From assembly GCA_011037195.1 (NCBI GenBank), contig JAAEAF010006550.1, positions 1-64,000 of the forward strand: 64,000 bases of DNA, in the 5' to 3' direction. The translations under genes and the position numbers were made by a program. Of this stretch, positions 24,216-36,344 are shown one piece after another. Origin of the DNA: Triatoma infestans. Its lineage: Eukaryota; Arthropoda; Insecta; Hemiptera; Reduviidae. Below the pieces are notes generated by a model. It was not told the DNA's origin and made no database searches. It was given only the letters and a program-made list of their open reading frames with translations. Each line of letters starts with the position of its first letter. Positions within the stretch are counted from its first letter, which is position 1.

Positions 24216-24256
24216 TGCTCGACGTTTCGGGTACCATTGGTGCCCTTCTTCAAGAG
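24216..24256 (-). ncRNA. Hammerhead-like core, left arm, degraded
   Basis: The minus strand reads TTGAAGA (C3 changed), an extra A, GGGCACC, AAT, GGTACCC, then GAAACGTC. Helix II pairs 6 of 7 bases. It is the homologue of the motif at 11872-11915. Confidence 0.4.
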
Positions 24257-24385
24257 CTCTTTAGGGAGGAGAGGAGTGAACGTTGAGGACGTCGAGATGG
24301 AAATGATTATCTACACAAATAAAATTAACTAGTGATAATTTCAATCTCAACGTTTTCAACGTTCACTCCTTTCCTACCCTATAAA

Positions 24386-24416
24386 GCTTCTGAAGAAGGG
24401 CACCAATGGTTCCCTT
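24386..24416 (+). ncRNA. Hammerhead-like core, right arm, broken
   Basis: CTGAAGA at 24390-24396 and GGGCACCAATGGTTCCC follow the family layout, but the GAAA element is replaced by TTCAAAG and an insertion follows. Inactive by appearance. Confidence 0.35.
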
Positions 24417-24514
24417 CAAAGAATTGGAGGGCACCAATGGTAAGGCAACAAAGAATTCTTTTTCTTTAAAAAAATCCTCTGGCCTTTGTCGTACAAACAT
24501 CTCATTGCAATTTT

Positions 24515-25775
24515 TTGATACTTTTGCATGAAACCGATTGGAGTTTTATCTTATACTCATGGGCTAACATTCCCGAAGATTTGAATGATTAGTGATGAAG
24601 GATGAGTGGGGAATGGAGTATGATAGTAGTGTTTTGATCGGCAATATTTTTGAATGCTCAATACGTCAATATTATAATTAAAATTAATTTGACTAAAACA
24701 GCAAGAAACAAATATTCTAATGACTACTGTTGTTTTGAAGTTATTGATAAAATTGGTATTAAAAATGAGAAGCGGCTAGTTGAAAAGAGAGGAAATCGAT
24801 TTAAAACGTCTATAGTATTCCTGTATTTACAATCGAATTATTCATCAGATGTGTTTCACAATGAGCGACATCTTTCCTAATAAGGAATGTACAAGTTTGC
24901 CAATTATTCACCCTCATCCCTTATACATCGCTTTCGTTCCCTCCATCCCATGTCTTTTTGACATCGCTAATTGGTTATAATAATATATTATTTTAAAATA
25001 ATTAGCTTTTATTGATGACAATTAATTATTTCTTTCTTAATGTTATTTGGAATATTAGTCGAAGAATTTGACTGTCTATATAAAATAAGGCTTGATACAA
25101 TACTGTGGTTTTATACTATTGCATCCTGTCAGCTAAATATGACCATTGCACATTAATCAGCAAATCAGGGATTGCTATTTGGAATTCAATTTCGATCCCA
25201 ATTCCAGATAATTTTTCCATCGTATCAATTCGTCTTATATGTTTTCTGCATTTATGATTGTTCACATCTATTAGCCGCACTAATCCTGACAAGCACACTT
25301 TGGCAGAAATTATAAAGTAATAATTAAATTTGTTTTGACAAAAAATTTTTTTTCATTTTTTCATGATATAATAAAATATTTGGATATAAAAACTAGAAAT
25401 AAGTAATCTAGAGGAATATCCTTTTTGTTCAAGACTTATATGGTGCTTTGCCAGGTTTCCTCAACGGCATTATACACTATTCTTGTGAAATATTTTGAAT
25501 ATATCGTGAGCTCTACTTCTCCAATTGGTAGTTTAACGTGAATTTTTACATATTATTTTCCTTCTGGTTTACAGAAAAAAATGATTTGCTTTTAGAAAGC
25601 TAAAAAGAAAATATTAAGGGAAGAAATATTTTGGATTGAGCTTGATGCTGCTGGGAGAATTTCTGCAGAGATTTCATATGCATTGTGCACTTAGACTAGA
25701 TCTGGTACTTAAGAGGGAAGTAATATGACATTGACTTTGTAAATGAGTCTCGTAGTTCATTTAAGGTGAGCGTAA
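24515..25775. other. AT-rich stretch, no gene seen
   Basis: The open frame at 24650-24880 (76 codons) has no recognisable domain and AT-driven composition. Nothing else is supported. Confidence 0.45.
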
Positions 25776-25779
25776 ACGG

Positions 25780-25985
25780 CTAGATTAGCTCAGTGGTAGC
25801 GGACTGGTCTATCAACGTGGAGGTCTGAGGTTATAGTCCAGATGTGCTACCCTTAGATTTTCTTGTTCTAGGAGCCTCTACAGCTCACTGTCCGGTGATG
25901 GGCAGTGTTGCCTGTAACAAACAAAAAATTAACAGTGCGCAGAGAAGGCTCCGATTTTGGGGTATAGAGGGGCTTAGCTACCTTA
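25780..25985 (+). repeat. SINE1 (tRNA-derived) copy
   Basis: The tRNA-like head has TTAGCTCAGTGGTAGCGGAC, a degraded B box (GGTTATAGTCC), the CTACCCTTAGATTTTC junction, GAGCCTCTACAGCTCACTG and TCCGGTGATGGGCAG blocks, and a tail that diverges after GAGAAGGCTCCG. Confidence 0.85.
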
Positions 25986-25989
25986 TCGA

Positions 25990-27360
25990 TAAACAAAATT
26001 AAAAAGCGAGCGTGAAAGTGAGGAACATATAATATTATACATAGAATATGATATTTATATGAAGAACTTTGAATGTTTTTTGAGAGAAGGCTGACTTTAT
26101 TGCGAGCATAAGTAGTAAAATATCTTCCTTTTGAGGAAATAATTAAGTTTACATCTGCGAACCTCCTTAGTGGATTCTAAAATAAAAGCATTTATCCCTG
26201 GTTGTTAGTAATCAGTCAGAATAGAAATGATTATTAAGAAAGTTGCTACTTCATATAAACAATCAGCAGTAAAGTTACAAATAGAAAACTTATTCAGAAT
26301 ATTTGAAAAAATTGAATAGACTTAAGAGAAGTAATAGAAGCCAGCAGCAAGTTAAATAATACGTCGCGTAATACATCACATGCATAATACAACTCAGGTA
26401 TTGTCGAGCTATTATAATTCTGTGCAATAATATATAGATATAGAGAGAGAGAGAACTGAAAGGCACTTGTAACTCTAGAGATGGAGACTACAACGGGCTT
26501 CTATTTGAAACTGTTGTGAAAGTTAGTAAGGTCTGAGGCACGCGCCTCTCACATCATCTTAACTGTCGATTCATATGTAAAGTATTTGTGTTTAAAGTTC
26601 TCTGTATTGTGGAGGTGGTTTTAAAGTGTGGCTGTATTGAACTAGCATGGTTACAAAGAACGAAGAAAGAGATCGCTCTTCTGACTGCATGATGAGGACA
26701 AGAAATTCTGTTGGTCTTCCTTTCAGCCCTTTTCTACTTAATTTTTCTTTTAGTGTTAAAAAGAAAAGAAATCTAAAGAGAACAGTTGTTCTGGTTCCCC
26801 ACCCCCCTGGCCCGCCAAAAAAGGATATCCATAGGGAGACAGATTTTACAGCAGCTCCGTGGAACAAACAACCGTCTTCTTCCTCCTTCTACTTCTCTGC
26901 CTTTGCCGCCAGTGTCTCTAGGAATAGTAAAATGTGAAGACTGGATAAAGAAGGCCGCCTTATTGTTGTCCCGCTACATCTGTGTGTGTATATGTATGTG
27001 TGTATAAGTGAGTGTACATGTATGGGGCACGCTCACCATTCTGTGAAAGCCTCACTTCATTCAACAGGTTTATTGAACTTTACACCTCATTAACTTGAAA
27101 GATTTCTTTTCAAAAAAAAATATTCTTTTCTACCTCAAATTGCATTTGTTTTTATATTAAACATAATATATTACATATATATTAAATTTCGTATTATGAT
27201 AAGCTTGCAATATTCATTTTTTTTGGAATCATAATTGCGAATCTGAGGCAAGATCATTTTTCTATACAATTTACTTACAACCGACATGTTTCTCACATTG
27301 CTTTTCATTTGATTTTATTTTAAAAATCAGATTAATCATTTAATTACTCCAAAGAAAATA
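25990..27360. other. Intergenic stretch, no gene seen
   Basis: A short GA run lies at about 26442-26454. The stretch 26640-26940 has overlapping open frames on both strands with proline- and serine-rich low-complexity translations. I do not recognise a protein there. Confidence 0.4.
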
Positions 27361-27430
27361 ATAACAAATCGGATCTAGAATAAAAGTCCAAATCCCGAAG
27401 CGACCCATTTAAGATTCATAGCTGTGAATC
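27361..27430 (-). repeat. LINE 3' UTR fragment, matching 16345-16420
   Basis: The order AACAAATCGGATCTAGAA, a CCAAATCCCG-like block, CCATTTAAGATTCAT parallels the text at 16358-16412. It is therefore a second, truncated tail of the same RNase H-type LINE family. Confidence 0.5.
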
Positions 27431-27757
27431 TGTCCATCCCTGGAAACTTGCCAGACAGCGTCACCCAAACAATTTTTTCAGTTTGCAAAGGCGGCACTTT
27501 CTTCTGCTTTCTAAATTCTATTTTCATTGTCTTTTCCATGCTTATTAATTAAGTGAATCCCATTTTGCACCATTAAATACATGTCCAGGCACATGTCTTC
27601 TAGTTCTCTAATTCTTAAACTGTCATTTCTTGTTCCACTTGAAAAAAAAAAGCGTTGACAGTCTTCTAAATATAACATTTTGAAAAATCTCTAATTTCTT
27701 CAGAAATACCGGATGTTCTTCCATTCATATAAGTAGTAAAGAGTAAATTAAAATAAT

Positions 27758-27892
27758 CTGGGATTTTATCTGTCACAGCATGCATATTTGTGATGTTGCA
27801 GACCGGTTTCGGATTTTCATTCATATTATCAAGTAGAGAGTTGACTTAACTTAATGTTCCTATTACACACTTACACTTGTTTATTCGTAGCA
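27758..27892 (-). repeat. Hammerhead-bearing repeat (family H), reverse, decayed
   Basis: Contains the outer TTTTATCTGTC.CAGCATGCATATTTG block, GACCGGTTTCGGATTTTCATTCAT (GAAACCGGTC on the minus strand) and the GAGAGTTGACTTAACTTAATGTT block in family order. The CUGANGA part is not readable here. Confidence 0.7.
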
Positions 27893-27899
27893 GAAACAC

Positions 27900-29515
27900 T
27901 TTTCAGTAACAGAAAGATTTCCCTCGCCAGAATTTGTACTTTCCGTCTTAGAACTGCAGTGCATTCGGACTTTCACTCATTTTCGGCGATGAAGATTCCA
28001 TTGAAGTTATATTTTAATATAAAGCTATCTGCATGACCTGCAGTAATGAAAAGCCTCCCTTGTTGCTAAATATAGGTGATTCTCCGGAAGAAGAAGTAAA
28101 AGAAGTCGCCCCGTACGAAGTAAATGTAACGAACACTAATCCATACGTAAATTTTGTATCACCGACAATTTAATATACACTTAATATACACAGACTACAT
28201 AGGTAATTAATGTGTACAATAATTAGGGTTTAGCAAACCCACAGGCAAACTCTACTACCCCACCGTCGCACATACTCACTAACAATTACATATTGTACAC
28301 TTTTACTGACGTCTACATTCTATACAACAACACTAATACATAATAGAAACTTTCAGTGGGTTTGGCCTCATATGCAACCCCATTTACAAACGTAAGAACA
28401 AGGGAAAGTATCAAAATAATCTTTGCTAAGGGATCTCTCTACTGCTGGTTTCTGCGGATTTATGGTCCAAATCGTCCTGAAGTTAAATAAAATATAATTT
28501 TTTTTTATAAAACTAGGGTAAAATACCGCTGCTGATAAGCATACCCTCAGATAGACTTTTAATAGCCGGATGATGGTTGCAATGTCCGTATAGTTGTTAA
28601 CCAGAAAATCAAACAATACAGCCAACAAAGTGCGTTGTATGCTGTAATAATTATCACATTGTACTACTATCCAACAACACTATATCAATACAAAACATAC
28701 TGATAATAAACACGGTAGCAAGTTTCAGTTTACACAAAACACCTCATAGTTTTTATTTGTTTCTTTTTTTAACTTTACATTTTCAATTATGTATATTATT
28801 GCGTCATTTTTTTTGTTAACATTAATATATTTGTTTTAAATATTTAACAATTATGATTGCAATTAACATCCACTCCGATGAATAACGACATTACATTCAT
28901 AATGCAATATTCTCTTCCTGTGTGTTGCAAAAAAAATCTACTATAATCTAACATTGTTGCTAATCCAATTTGCAAAGAAGAAAAGAAAATTCAGCGAAGA
29001 TTGTTCGATGACTAAAGGCTTCTGGAGTTCCCAAAAATTACATTAGAAAAATCAAGTAAACAAAGAAAATTATAAGTAAATCACAAAATAAGCTAGGGAG
29101 AGGTGGGCACAGTAGCCAGAGCGGACAAAGTGGCCATTACCAAAACGTGAGTCTGTTGTTGCAATCCAGCTACGGGAAGGTTGCTATCTGAAGTGCTATC
29201 TGAAAGTCTGCGAGCAGTGGCGGTATTAGACCGTCTGATAGATTCAGAAAACTGATTTTATCACACGCTGATCTAAGTTAAAACTTACGTTTGATGATTT
29301 TTAACTTCAATATATTCTAATTTATGAATAAATGGATGTTATATGTTTAAACAGCATGTATTAGGCTATTTAATTACGCATTAAATGTTACCGTAAGATT
29401 TATTAGTTTAGCCTTGGCGATCATTATTCGTAATGACAGCAGTAGGACAAAGTGGCCAGAAACTGTCCTGATTTTGTAAAAGTGTGCTAGTTTCTGGTAC
29501 CGCACTGTTTAAACA
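27900..29515. other. AT-rich stretch, no gene seen
   Basis: No gene. GGACAAAGTGGCC occurs at about 29124 and 29446 and recurs near 30534 (inverted) and 31575, so part of this stretch belongs to the repeat complex around 30-31.7 kb. Confidence 0.4.
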
Positions 29516-29518
29516 AAA

Positions 29519-29556
29519 CATCCTGGTGATGAGCGCACGCCCGAAACCGGTCGATG
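29519..29556 (+). ncRNA. Hammerhead-like motif, variant core
   Basis: CATC (29519-29522) and GATG (29553-29556) pair as helix I. Between them are CTGGTGA (core A changed to G), an extra T, a GAGCG/CGCCC-type hairpin with one mismatch, GAAA at 29543-29546 and ACCGGTC. All hammerhead parts are in order with the right spacing. The A-to-G change in CUGA would be expected to disable cleavage. Confidence 0.5.
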
Positions 29557-29932
29557 ATCACAAAATGAAGTGTGTGCGAGTTGTGAGGATGAAGACTGTT
29601 TCTTTGTATGTGTGAGGCTTCTCAAAATAAACATTAATATTTAATTTTTAACCAATTTCCTAGTGTTTTTTCTAATGAAACTCGTAATTTGTACGAAAAA
29701 TTGTTATTGTTCTAGCCTTTTTGTAATGCCTGGCCATTTTGCTCGCATGGTTAGGACAAAGTAGTGACGTAGCAGTGACAACAAAAAAGGTTCTGTTCCT
29801 TTAGTTTTCTATTTATCTACCCGAGTAATTTTTTTTTTTTTTTGTAATTCACAGTGAAGTAAACTATACAAATAGTGTATAATAAAAAAATAGAAACTTT
29901 TAAGTTTTCCTTAAAAAAAAAGTTATTATCTG

Positions 29933-30150
29933 GAATTTCATCCATCGTCAGAGTAAATTCACCAATTTCGTGTAGAAAGTTCACTTCAACTTAATGTTTC
30001 TGTTACACTCAGTGAGCTAAGAAGTGTGAGTGAAACAGAAACATTAAATTGAAGAGAACTCTCTATACGAACTCGGTGAATTTACTTTGACGATGGATGA
30101 AAATCCAAAACCTGTCAGGAAAACTACAAATATACATGCTACGACGGATA
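29933..30150. repeat. Family H fold-back repeat (two opposed arms)
   Basis: 29933-30010 reads in reverse and about 30022-30150 reads forward, with about 12 bases between the arms. Both contain the GTTACACTCA or GAGTGAAACAGAAAC end, the CTCTCTA.ACGAACT block and GACGATGGATGAAA. The forward arm continues through AAAACCTGTCAGG and ATGCTACGACGGATAA. Confidence 0.75.
30083..30122 (+). ncRNA. Hammerhead-like core, decayed copy
   Basis: TTGACGA, an extra T, GGAT, GAAA, ATCC, then AAAACCTGTC. The helix II hairpin is perfect, but the first C of the core and the G of GAAA are changed, so cleavage is not expected. Confidence 0.45.
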
Positions 30151-30252
30151 AGGATGATGTAACGGCAAGAGAGAAAACACACAAGCCCGACCGAGAGAAA
30201 ACAAACTCTCTCTGGTACTCTCTCACTTAAGCAGGCTAGAGTGGGGAACCTG

Positions 30253-30300
30253 TATATAAGCCAGTAACAGATCGGGACATCCATCAATCTATCAGATTCA
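30253..30300 (+). promoter_or_regulatory. Possible TATA promoter within a repeat
   Basis: TATATAAG at 30253-30260 is followed about 30 bases later by CTATCAGATTCAACC, which could be an initiator. It lies between family H and the inverted arm at 30471. The spacing is right, but TATA-like text is frequent in AT-rich DNA. Confidence 0.25.
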
Positions 30301-30470
30301 ACCACATACATCGCATCGTGTCATATATCTACTCTAACCCTTTATTCTATAAAATCATTACAGTCCAGTGCAGTTTGTGTAAGCTTATAGTCATATTATA
30401 ACAGTGTCTTCATATCTCGTCTAATTAATCAATCCCAATTTCTCTCCTCATCAACTCCATTATATTAAAA

Positions 30471-31650
30471 CACCAGTTGTTATCCAGCATTGCGGGACCT
30501 ATCCTCATATTCAAAAATGTTATTCCTTATCCTGGCCACTTTGCCCAATCGATTCCTGATTATCGATTGTCACTTATTACCGTGGTTACAGTTAGGTAAA
30601 AATTAGAAACTTCAAGAAACATATTTTTTTTACTCAAGTATCATGATCTATAAATCGTAATTTAGAAAGTAAAAGATCCTTTTTGTTCATGAACAAATTT
30701 GGTAATCAATGAGATAATAATATAGGAACGAAACAGAACACTACTTTAACAAAAAGAAAGAAAATAAAATAAAAAATTTGATAGCTTTGTTCCTTGAATA
30801 TACTTATTTATTCTATTCATATGTACAGCTCGTTAGTTATTGTTCGAGTTAATTCTCTTTTTGTTCATATCTAAAAATGTAAACGCATTTTTTTGTTTGT
30901 TTATCTCCTTTAATTTTTTATTTCAGAATTTTCATAAGAAAATAATTATTTAAAATAATTTAATTTTAATTTTTACTTTCTCTTAAGTACATATTAAATT
31001 TTCGAAATTGAGTTTCCATTAAAAGACAGGTGTTTAGGTCCCCTGAATACGAAATAAATAATGCTTGTACGGAAAAATCTCTGTGTGTATATGTTTGTCT
31101 GCGTCTGTGTATCTGTTCTAAATATCATAAAAACAAAAAGAATTTCAAATTGGGTATTCCGTTAAGACACGAATAATTCAGAATCAAAATTTCACCAACC
31201 GAATATGCGACTATAAATGAATGATTATTTAAGTTTTTCGCCATTTTAAAACTGGCTCTGACGATTTATTTTAAACTCGTATACTATCTATACAAATAAA
31301 TACTTATCACTTTTATTTGGATCACTTTTCCCGGAAAAATTTATTTTTGGAGGGCTGGGGGTTAGGTTTAAATTTAAACTGGTCTAACAAGCTTTGAGTC
31401 AGAGGGCGCTGCTCTTCATTATAGTCACTTTAGACAAACAAGTATTGTCTCTACCTATATAGTACTTACAAAGTACTATAAGCCTTCAGAGACATTTTCC
31501 GTGGTAGCCCTGCTTCATTTTGTGGTCATCACAAAAGTGACAATCGATAATTAGGAATCAAGTAGGGGAGGTGGGCAAAGTGGCCAAGGATAAAGAATAA
31601 CATTTTTGAATATGAGGATGGGTGCCGCAATGCTGGATAACATCTGGTAT
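30471..31650. repeat. Inverted repeat pair of family H outer segment
   Basis: 30471-30573 and 31537-31650 are reverse complements over about 100 bases, including TTATCCAGCATTGCGG, TCCTCATATTCAAAAATG and GGCCACTTTGCCC. About 960 bases separate them. A second, smaller pair (31498-31530 and 31694-31740) lies at the right side. Confidence 0.75.
30990..31385 (+). repeat. R-family repeat, forward copy
   Basis: Contains CGAAATTGAGTTT, TAGGTCCCCTGAATACG, a short GT-rich part at 31083, CAAATTGGGTATTCCGTTAAG, a CGCCATTTTAAAACTGGCTCTGACGATT-like block (split by changes) and the CCCGGAAAAAT to GGTTAGG end, all in family order. Confidence 0.7.
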
Positions 31651-31735
31651 TTTATCCGTCGTAGCATGCATATTTGTAGTTTTCCGGACCGGTTTTGGAT
31701 GATCACCAAATGAAGCAGGCTACCACGGAAAATGT
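31600..31735 (-). repeat. Family H, reverse copy, diverged core
   Basis: Has TGCTGGATAACATCTGGTA, TTTATCCGTCGTAGCATGC and GGACCGGTTTTGGATGATC. On the minus strand the GAAA is AAAA and the CUGA element is absent. Confidence 0.7.
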
Positions 31736-31749
31736 CTATGATGCTTTCC

Positions 31750-33155
31750 AGCTGTGCAGAACCAACCACCACAACTACTATAAGCCTAACTAAACATTTA
31801 TTAAACATTGCAAATTCTTTTACGTAGAATTCTTGAATTCACAACCATGTTTACTGATCTTGACCACGTTGCATTTATAGATCAAATTATCCGTTGTATT
31901 CATTTTTAGAATGTATTGATTGCTATGGTATCTCTAGTGTTTCCGAGGTATAGATCGCAAAGAAAGGAAACGAAGAGCTAGAGAGCGACCAGGCTATATT
32001 TCAGGCTATTATGAAGCTGTATTGAGAAACCTCAGCGATTTTCGTCTATATCGAAGCTATTAAGACAGATGATTGATCCCTTATGGTCTCTATCTTGGTC
32101 TAAGAAGCCACATCTGGATTCCCCCTATCAATGATGGTATTAATTGTAGCATAAACAGACAATACATCTGTTGTTAATGTCTTATTCATCACCAAAACAT
32201 GTAAATGTAAAGTATAAGAATTATCAGATCAGAAATAACCATTAAAAATAGCGATCGTCACACCAGCTCTGTCAAAACTTTTCACAATCTACTTTAACAT
32301 TGCGCTGAATTCGGGAATAAGAGATTTTATGTGATTGAATTCAGCTATCAGTTACACATTCCTCCGATACCTGTGATTAATGGCCTTGAGGATTGGGCGA
32401 CAGGAAGTGATAAAAGCAAGAATTGGCGCATTTCCATTACTTGCAGTATTCAGAACTCTTTTGCTTTTCTTATAGTAAAAGAAGGTAATTACCTTCTTCA
32501 AAGATTCATTAGCCCATTAATTAATTGCAAATTCCAACTGTGAAGCCTTACAATCGCTTGAATTATATGCTGTTAAAAATAGCGAGGATTTTATTGACAT
32601 CACGAACAATGATTATTTAAAATCAATTAGTTAAATAATATACACTTTATATTAAGATCCGTTAGATATTTAACATTAAAGTATGCATGCGCCAATCATT
32701 GTATTGTCAGATATATATATTTATATACATATATATATATCTGTGTATGGGTATGGATGTGTGTTAAGCAATAACCATAGGCCTAACACTAATTAGCAAT
32801 AAATCCTATTGTTTGCTATAGCGGTGTGTGATGTCTCCCTTCTATAAACATGCTAAATATATACCCAGATAATAATACTCTCTCACTTTACACATCACGC
32901 TATCTTTACGTTCAGCTTATTCATTCAATCTTTATAACTTGCTTGCTTTCTAACGTTCATACACTATACACACACAACACACACTCACACTCAAAATCTC
33001 TTGGAGAATACACCTATCTCTGTTTAGTATCTGCTAATTCGCATCTTTGTCTTATCAATCTTTAATTCTTCTTCCTCATCTTCTTCTACACACTTAAATT
33101 CCTTTCTTTTCCAATATTCTTCTGGCTAAATAATGAATCCATCACATTTCTTCTG
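31750..33155. other. Intergenic stretch, no gene seen
   Basis: A short TA-rich run lies at 32709-32742. 31940-32540 is a little GC-richer with a 70-codon frame at 32331-32543, which I could not assign. CACACACAACACACAC lies at about 32970. Confidence 0.4.
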
Positions 33156-33159
33156 TATT

Positions 33160-34128
33160 TCTCCTTTTTGTGGGTGAAAATTCTTCAACCGGAAGTACCA
33201 CTTTACTTGTTGGTTTTTTTTAATACTTTTTTTGCGTTTTTCTCAAAAATAGCTCCGACAATTTTCTTCAAACTTGTTATACGAACTACACACACAAAGA
33301 GCTACAACTTTTATTTGAAATGTTTCTCTGAGAAAATTCATTTAAGGGCAGTATGGTCCTCCACTTTTAGGGGAGGGGTGTGGTTATGTTTTTCTCTAAA
33401 GTGCTATCATAGTTGATTTATACAATTCTATCATGCAAACAAAAATAATTAGAAATAAACAGTTAGCCAAAATTTGAGTTTCAAAAAGTTAGTAAACGGA
33501 AGTGCGCTTTTTGGGGAGTTTTTTTCAGTTTCGACTTATTGTGTACCCTAACTAATCCCTCCGATGGGTTAGGTTTTCATCTAAAGAGCTATTTCAGTTT
33601 ATTAAACAATTCTATCATCTAAATAATGTTAATTAAATTGAATATATTGTTGAAATTCCTAGTTTCAAAAAAATCTGATAACCGGAAGTGCGTTTGCATT
33701 ACCACTTTACTAAATGATTTTTTTCACTTTTTCGCAATTTTCTCAAAAATGTCTCCGACGATTTTTTTCAAACTTCAAATAGAAACTCCACATACAAAGA
33801 TCTACAATTTTTTATTTAAAACATTTTTCTGGCCACTTAAAATTCATTTAAGGGCACTTTTAGGGGAGGGGTGTGGTTAGGTTTTTTCTCTAAAGTGCTA
33901 TCATAGTTGATTATTATACAATTCTATCATGCAAACAAAAATAATTAGAAATAAACAGATAGCCAAAATTCTGAGTTTCAAAAAATTAGTAAACCGGAAG
34001 TGCGCTTTTATTGGGCAGTTTTTTCAGTTGTCGAACTTAAATTTGGTACCCTAACTATAAAATTTGTCATTATAATTTTGAGAACTAGAGTAAGAGAAAG
34101 TTGTGTGAGTGTTTCACACCAGATTTTT
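33160..34128 (+). repeat. R-family repeat, at least two tandem units
   Basis: Two related units run head to tail, each with AACCGGAAGT, TTTCTCAAAAATG.CTCCGAC, TTTTCAAACTT, ACAAAGA.CTACAA and GGGGAGGGGTGTGGTTA. The final family end GAACTAGAGTAAGAGAAAG lies at about 34081-34100. The translations of short frames here are not proteins. Confidence 0.85.
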
Positions 34129-34129
34129 T

Positions 34130-35755
34130 TTTTTCTTTTACACACTTCTTTTTTAGACTAGCTGCAAAGGTGCAATGATTAAACAAAGTAATGATTAATC
34201 CCTGGTACAGGGTGAAATAATTCACCTTCTTTTTAACGGTTACTTATTTTTGATAATGAAGAATGTGTGAACAAATTATTTACATTATAATAAAATTTCA
34301 ACTACCTATCTCTAGAATTTAAACTCTCAAATAAAATAAAAGAAAACTTGGAAAAATTAAATCCTTAATTAAACACAATTCAATAAAATATTATTAAAAG
34401 GAATTTAGGTCAATTAGAGTGGTTAGGAGGGTAATAAAGTATTTATTATAAGTAAAGAATGTTATCTATGATTTAACTAATGTGAGATAGGTTTATTAAA
34501 AGGTAACCTAGCAACATAAATAATAACAGTTCAAAACATTGCAAAGTAATAGTTAATAATTCTTCTTTTACTTAATCACATTCCTTTATGCGTATATAAA
34601 TACGTCTTAGTACAGTGTAATGTTACAGATAGACAGAGACATTTATGCTATGCAAACTTTAAATTGTCCAATTAAGATAAAAGAAAAATACTTGTAAAAG
34701 AATTTTTACAATTTAATCCTTAAAAATTAATTAAAACATTCCATCGATTCTATTAAATTGGATTTTATTAAAATGTAAACAATGTTAAAATTTTGTTAAG
34801 ATCGAGATATCTCGGATCAGATTGTAAAATATAATTATAAAAAAGAAATAATTATATGAGGGTTTTATTTCAGTTTGCAATAAACAGAATTGCATGAAAC
34901 ATTGCGTGGTTTTAGTAAAACTATACTTAGAAGGAAACATTTTAAATTTTAGAAAATTGCATGATAGTTTTCCCATCTCTTTTTCTTTTTTCTTTATCTA
35001 TTATTATTTAGTATGAATATAATGCATATCGTTAGAATATGAATGAACTTAGCCACAAGTTATTTATAATTTGAGTACTTACAATATAATATATATATAA
35101 CGTATCTTGACCGTTTATTCTATTGCAAAAAAATTGAAGTAAATAATTAAAATAAAAGTTATCTTGCAGCTGATGTTAAAACTGTTTAAATTATTATTAT
35201 TTATTCAATAAGGCTTTGAAAGTTAAATTAGTATAAAAGAATAATAGCTCTAGCTTATAATAAAATTTAGAATGAATATTTTCTTTAGTTTGAGATCACA
35301 ATGGAGTTTCAACATGTGTACTTTCTCCCACTGCAATAAGACTAAGTATTCCATCAATTATTGGGAGAGTTAATTTAGAAGTTATACTGGAGAGAATTGG
35401 TTTTGTTTGTTGAATTAAGAAGACTTGGTTAACACTGGTTAACTGATATATTAATAAATAGACACAGACTGCCTGGACTTTACAGAGAAATGTTTAAGAT
35501 AGAGTGGTAAGCGAATGACACATAGCTGTTGGATGTACTGAACTGATTTCAACTGTGTTTTTGGACTGTCCATCGCTATATTTATTATACAGCTTCTCCC
35601 ACTCCAGCCCGAGAGAGTGGTTGAGCTTCTCTTTGCTCTCTTTGGTTGCTGAGCTTCTCTTGCTGTTACAAAATCTAAGAAAATGATTTATATGTGAGCA
35701 TAAATTGAAAACATTAGTTCAATCTTGAAATTTTCTCAAGAGGGGCTGAAGGGAA
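34130..35755. other. AT-rich stretch, no gene seen
   Basis: Very AT-rich to about 35280. 35500-35665 is GC-richer with two GAGCTTCTCTT-like motifs about 25 bases apart. No gene recognised. Confidence 0.4.
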
Positions 35756-35759
35756 GATT

Positions 35760-36343
35760 TCGATCGGAAATTCTAGGTTACTTAATGGATTTTTCAGTTT
35801 TGTTTTACAATGTTCTCCGAAAATCCTTGTAGCTTTGGGGAAATAAAAACGTTATATTTTCCTTTAAAATGCCACTCTTAAATGTCCCTTCTTCATTTTA
35901 TAATAAGTGCCCCATTTTTGGAAATAATATTAAAGGCGACTAAGTAATTATTTATTGTAAAAATTTGGAAATTTAGTGTTGTGAAGAAAATTTGCCATTA
36001 GAACTATGAAACTATGCTTCAACAGATAGTCTTGTCTCGAGCGTTATCTTACCAGTCATCTTTTTTATCATGTAACTTCACGTTATCATACGGAGCTTAA
36101 AGGAAACCGTAGGAGCTGTTTTCGAGAAAATCACCAGGAACTAGACCAATCATTCAATAAGGTCGCACTTCCGGTTGATGGTTTTGGCTTGAAAACTTCG
36201 TGGAAGTTGCGGAATAACGAATCTGAGCTTCCTATGATTTTTCTATTTTTGAGATAGTTTCTTCACACACACACACACACATACATATACACACACCCAG
36301 ACGTATACACACACCAAACACACACACACACACATATATACAT
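35760..36343. repeat. R-family fragments ending in a CA-rich tract
   Basis: 36090-36260 reads in reverse, with GTTTTCGAGAAAATC, GTCGCACTTCCGG and GAAAACTTCGTGG. It runs into a CA-rich tract at 36265-36343, where other copies also hold a CA/GT array. 35760-35880 is a weaker piece. Confidence 0.55.
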
Positions 36344-36344
36344 T

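Larger units (their letters stand above)
24157..24509. mobile_element. Fold-back pair of Penelope-like terminal repeats
   Basis: The left arm, 24157-24306, matches the Penelope-like terminal region at 11815-11915 and 12150-12200. The right arm, 24337-24509, is its reverse complement. No coding region lies between. The right arm has an extra duplicated piece, with GGGCACCAATGGT appearing twice. A pair of terminal repeats left without the coding part, or a non-autonomous element, would give this structure. Confidence 0.75.

Noticed and set aside
26592..26937. Overlapping open frames on both strands
   Set aside because: Low-complexity serine- and proline-rich translations with no family resemblance. 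Mutual shadows.
33168..33880. Two similar small proteins encoded in tandem
   Set aside because: The similarity comes from tandem R-family DNA units. Other copies of the same DNA do not keep the frame.
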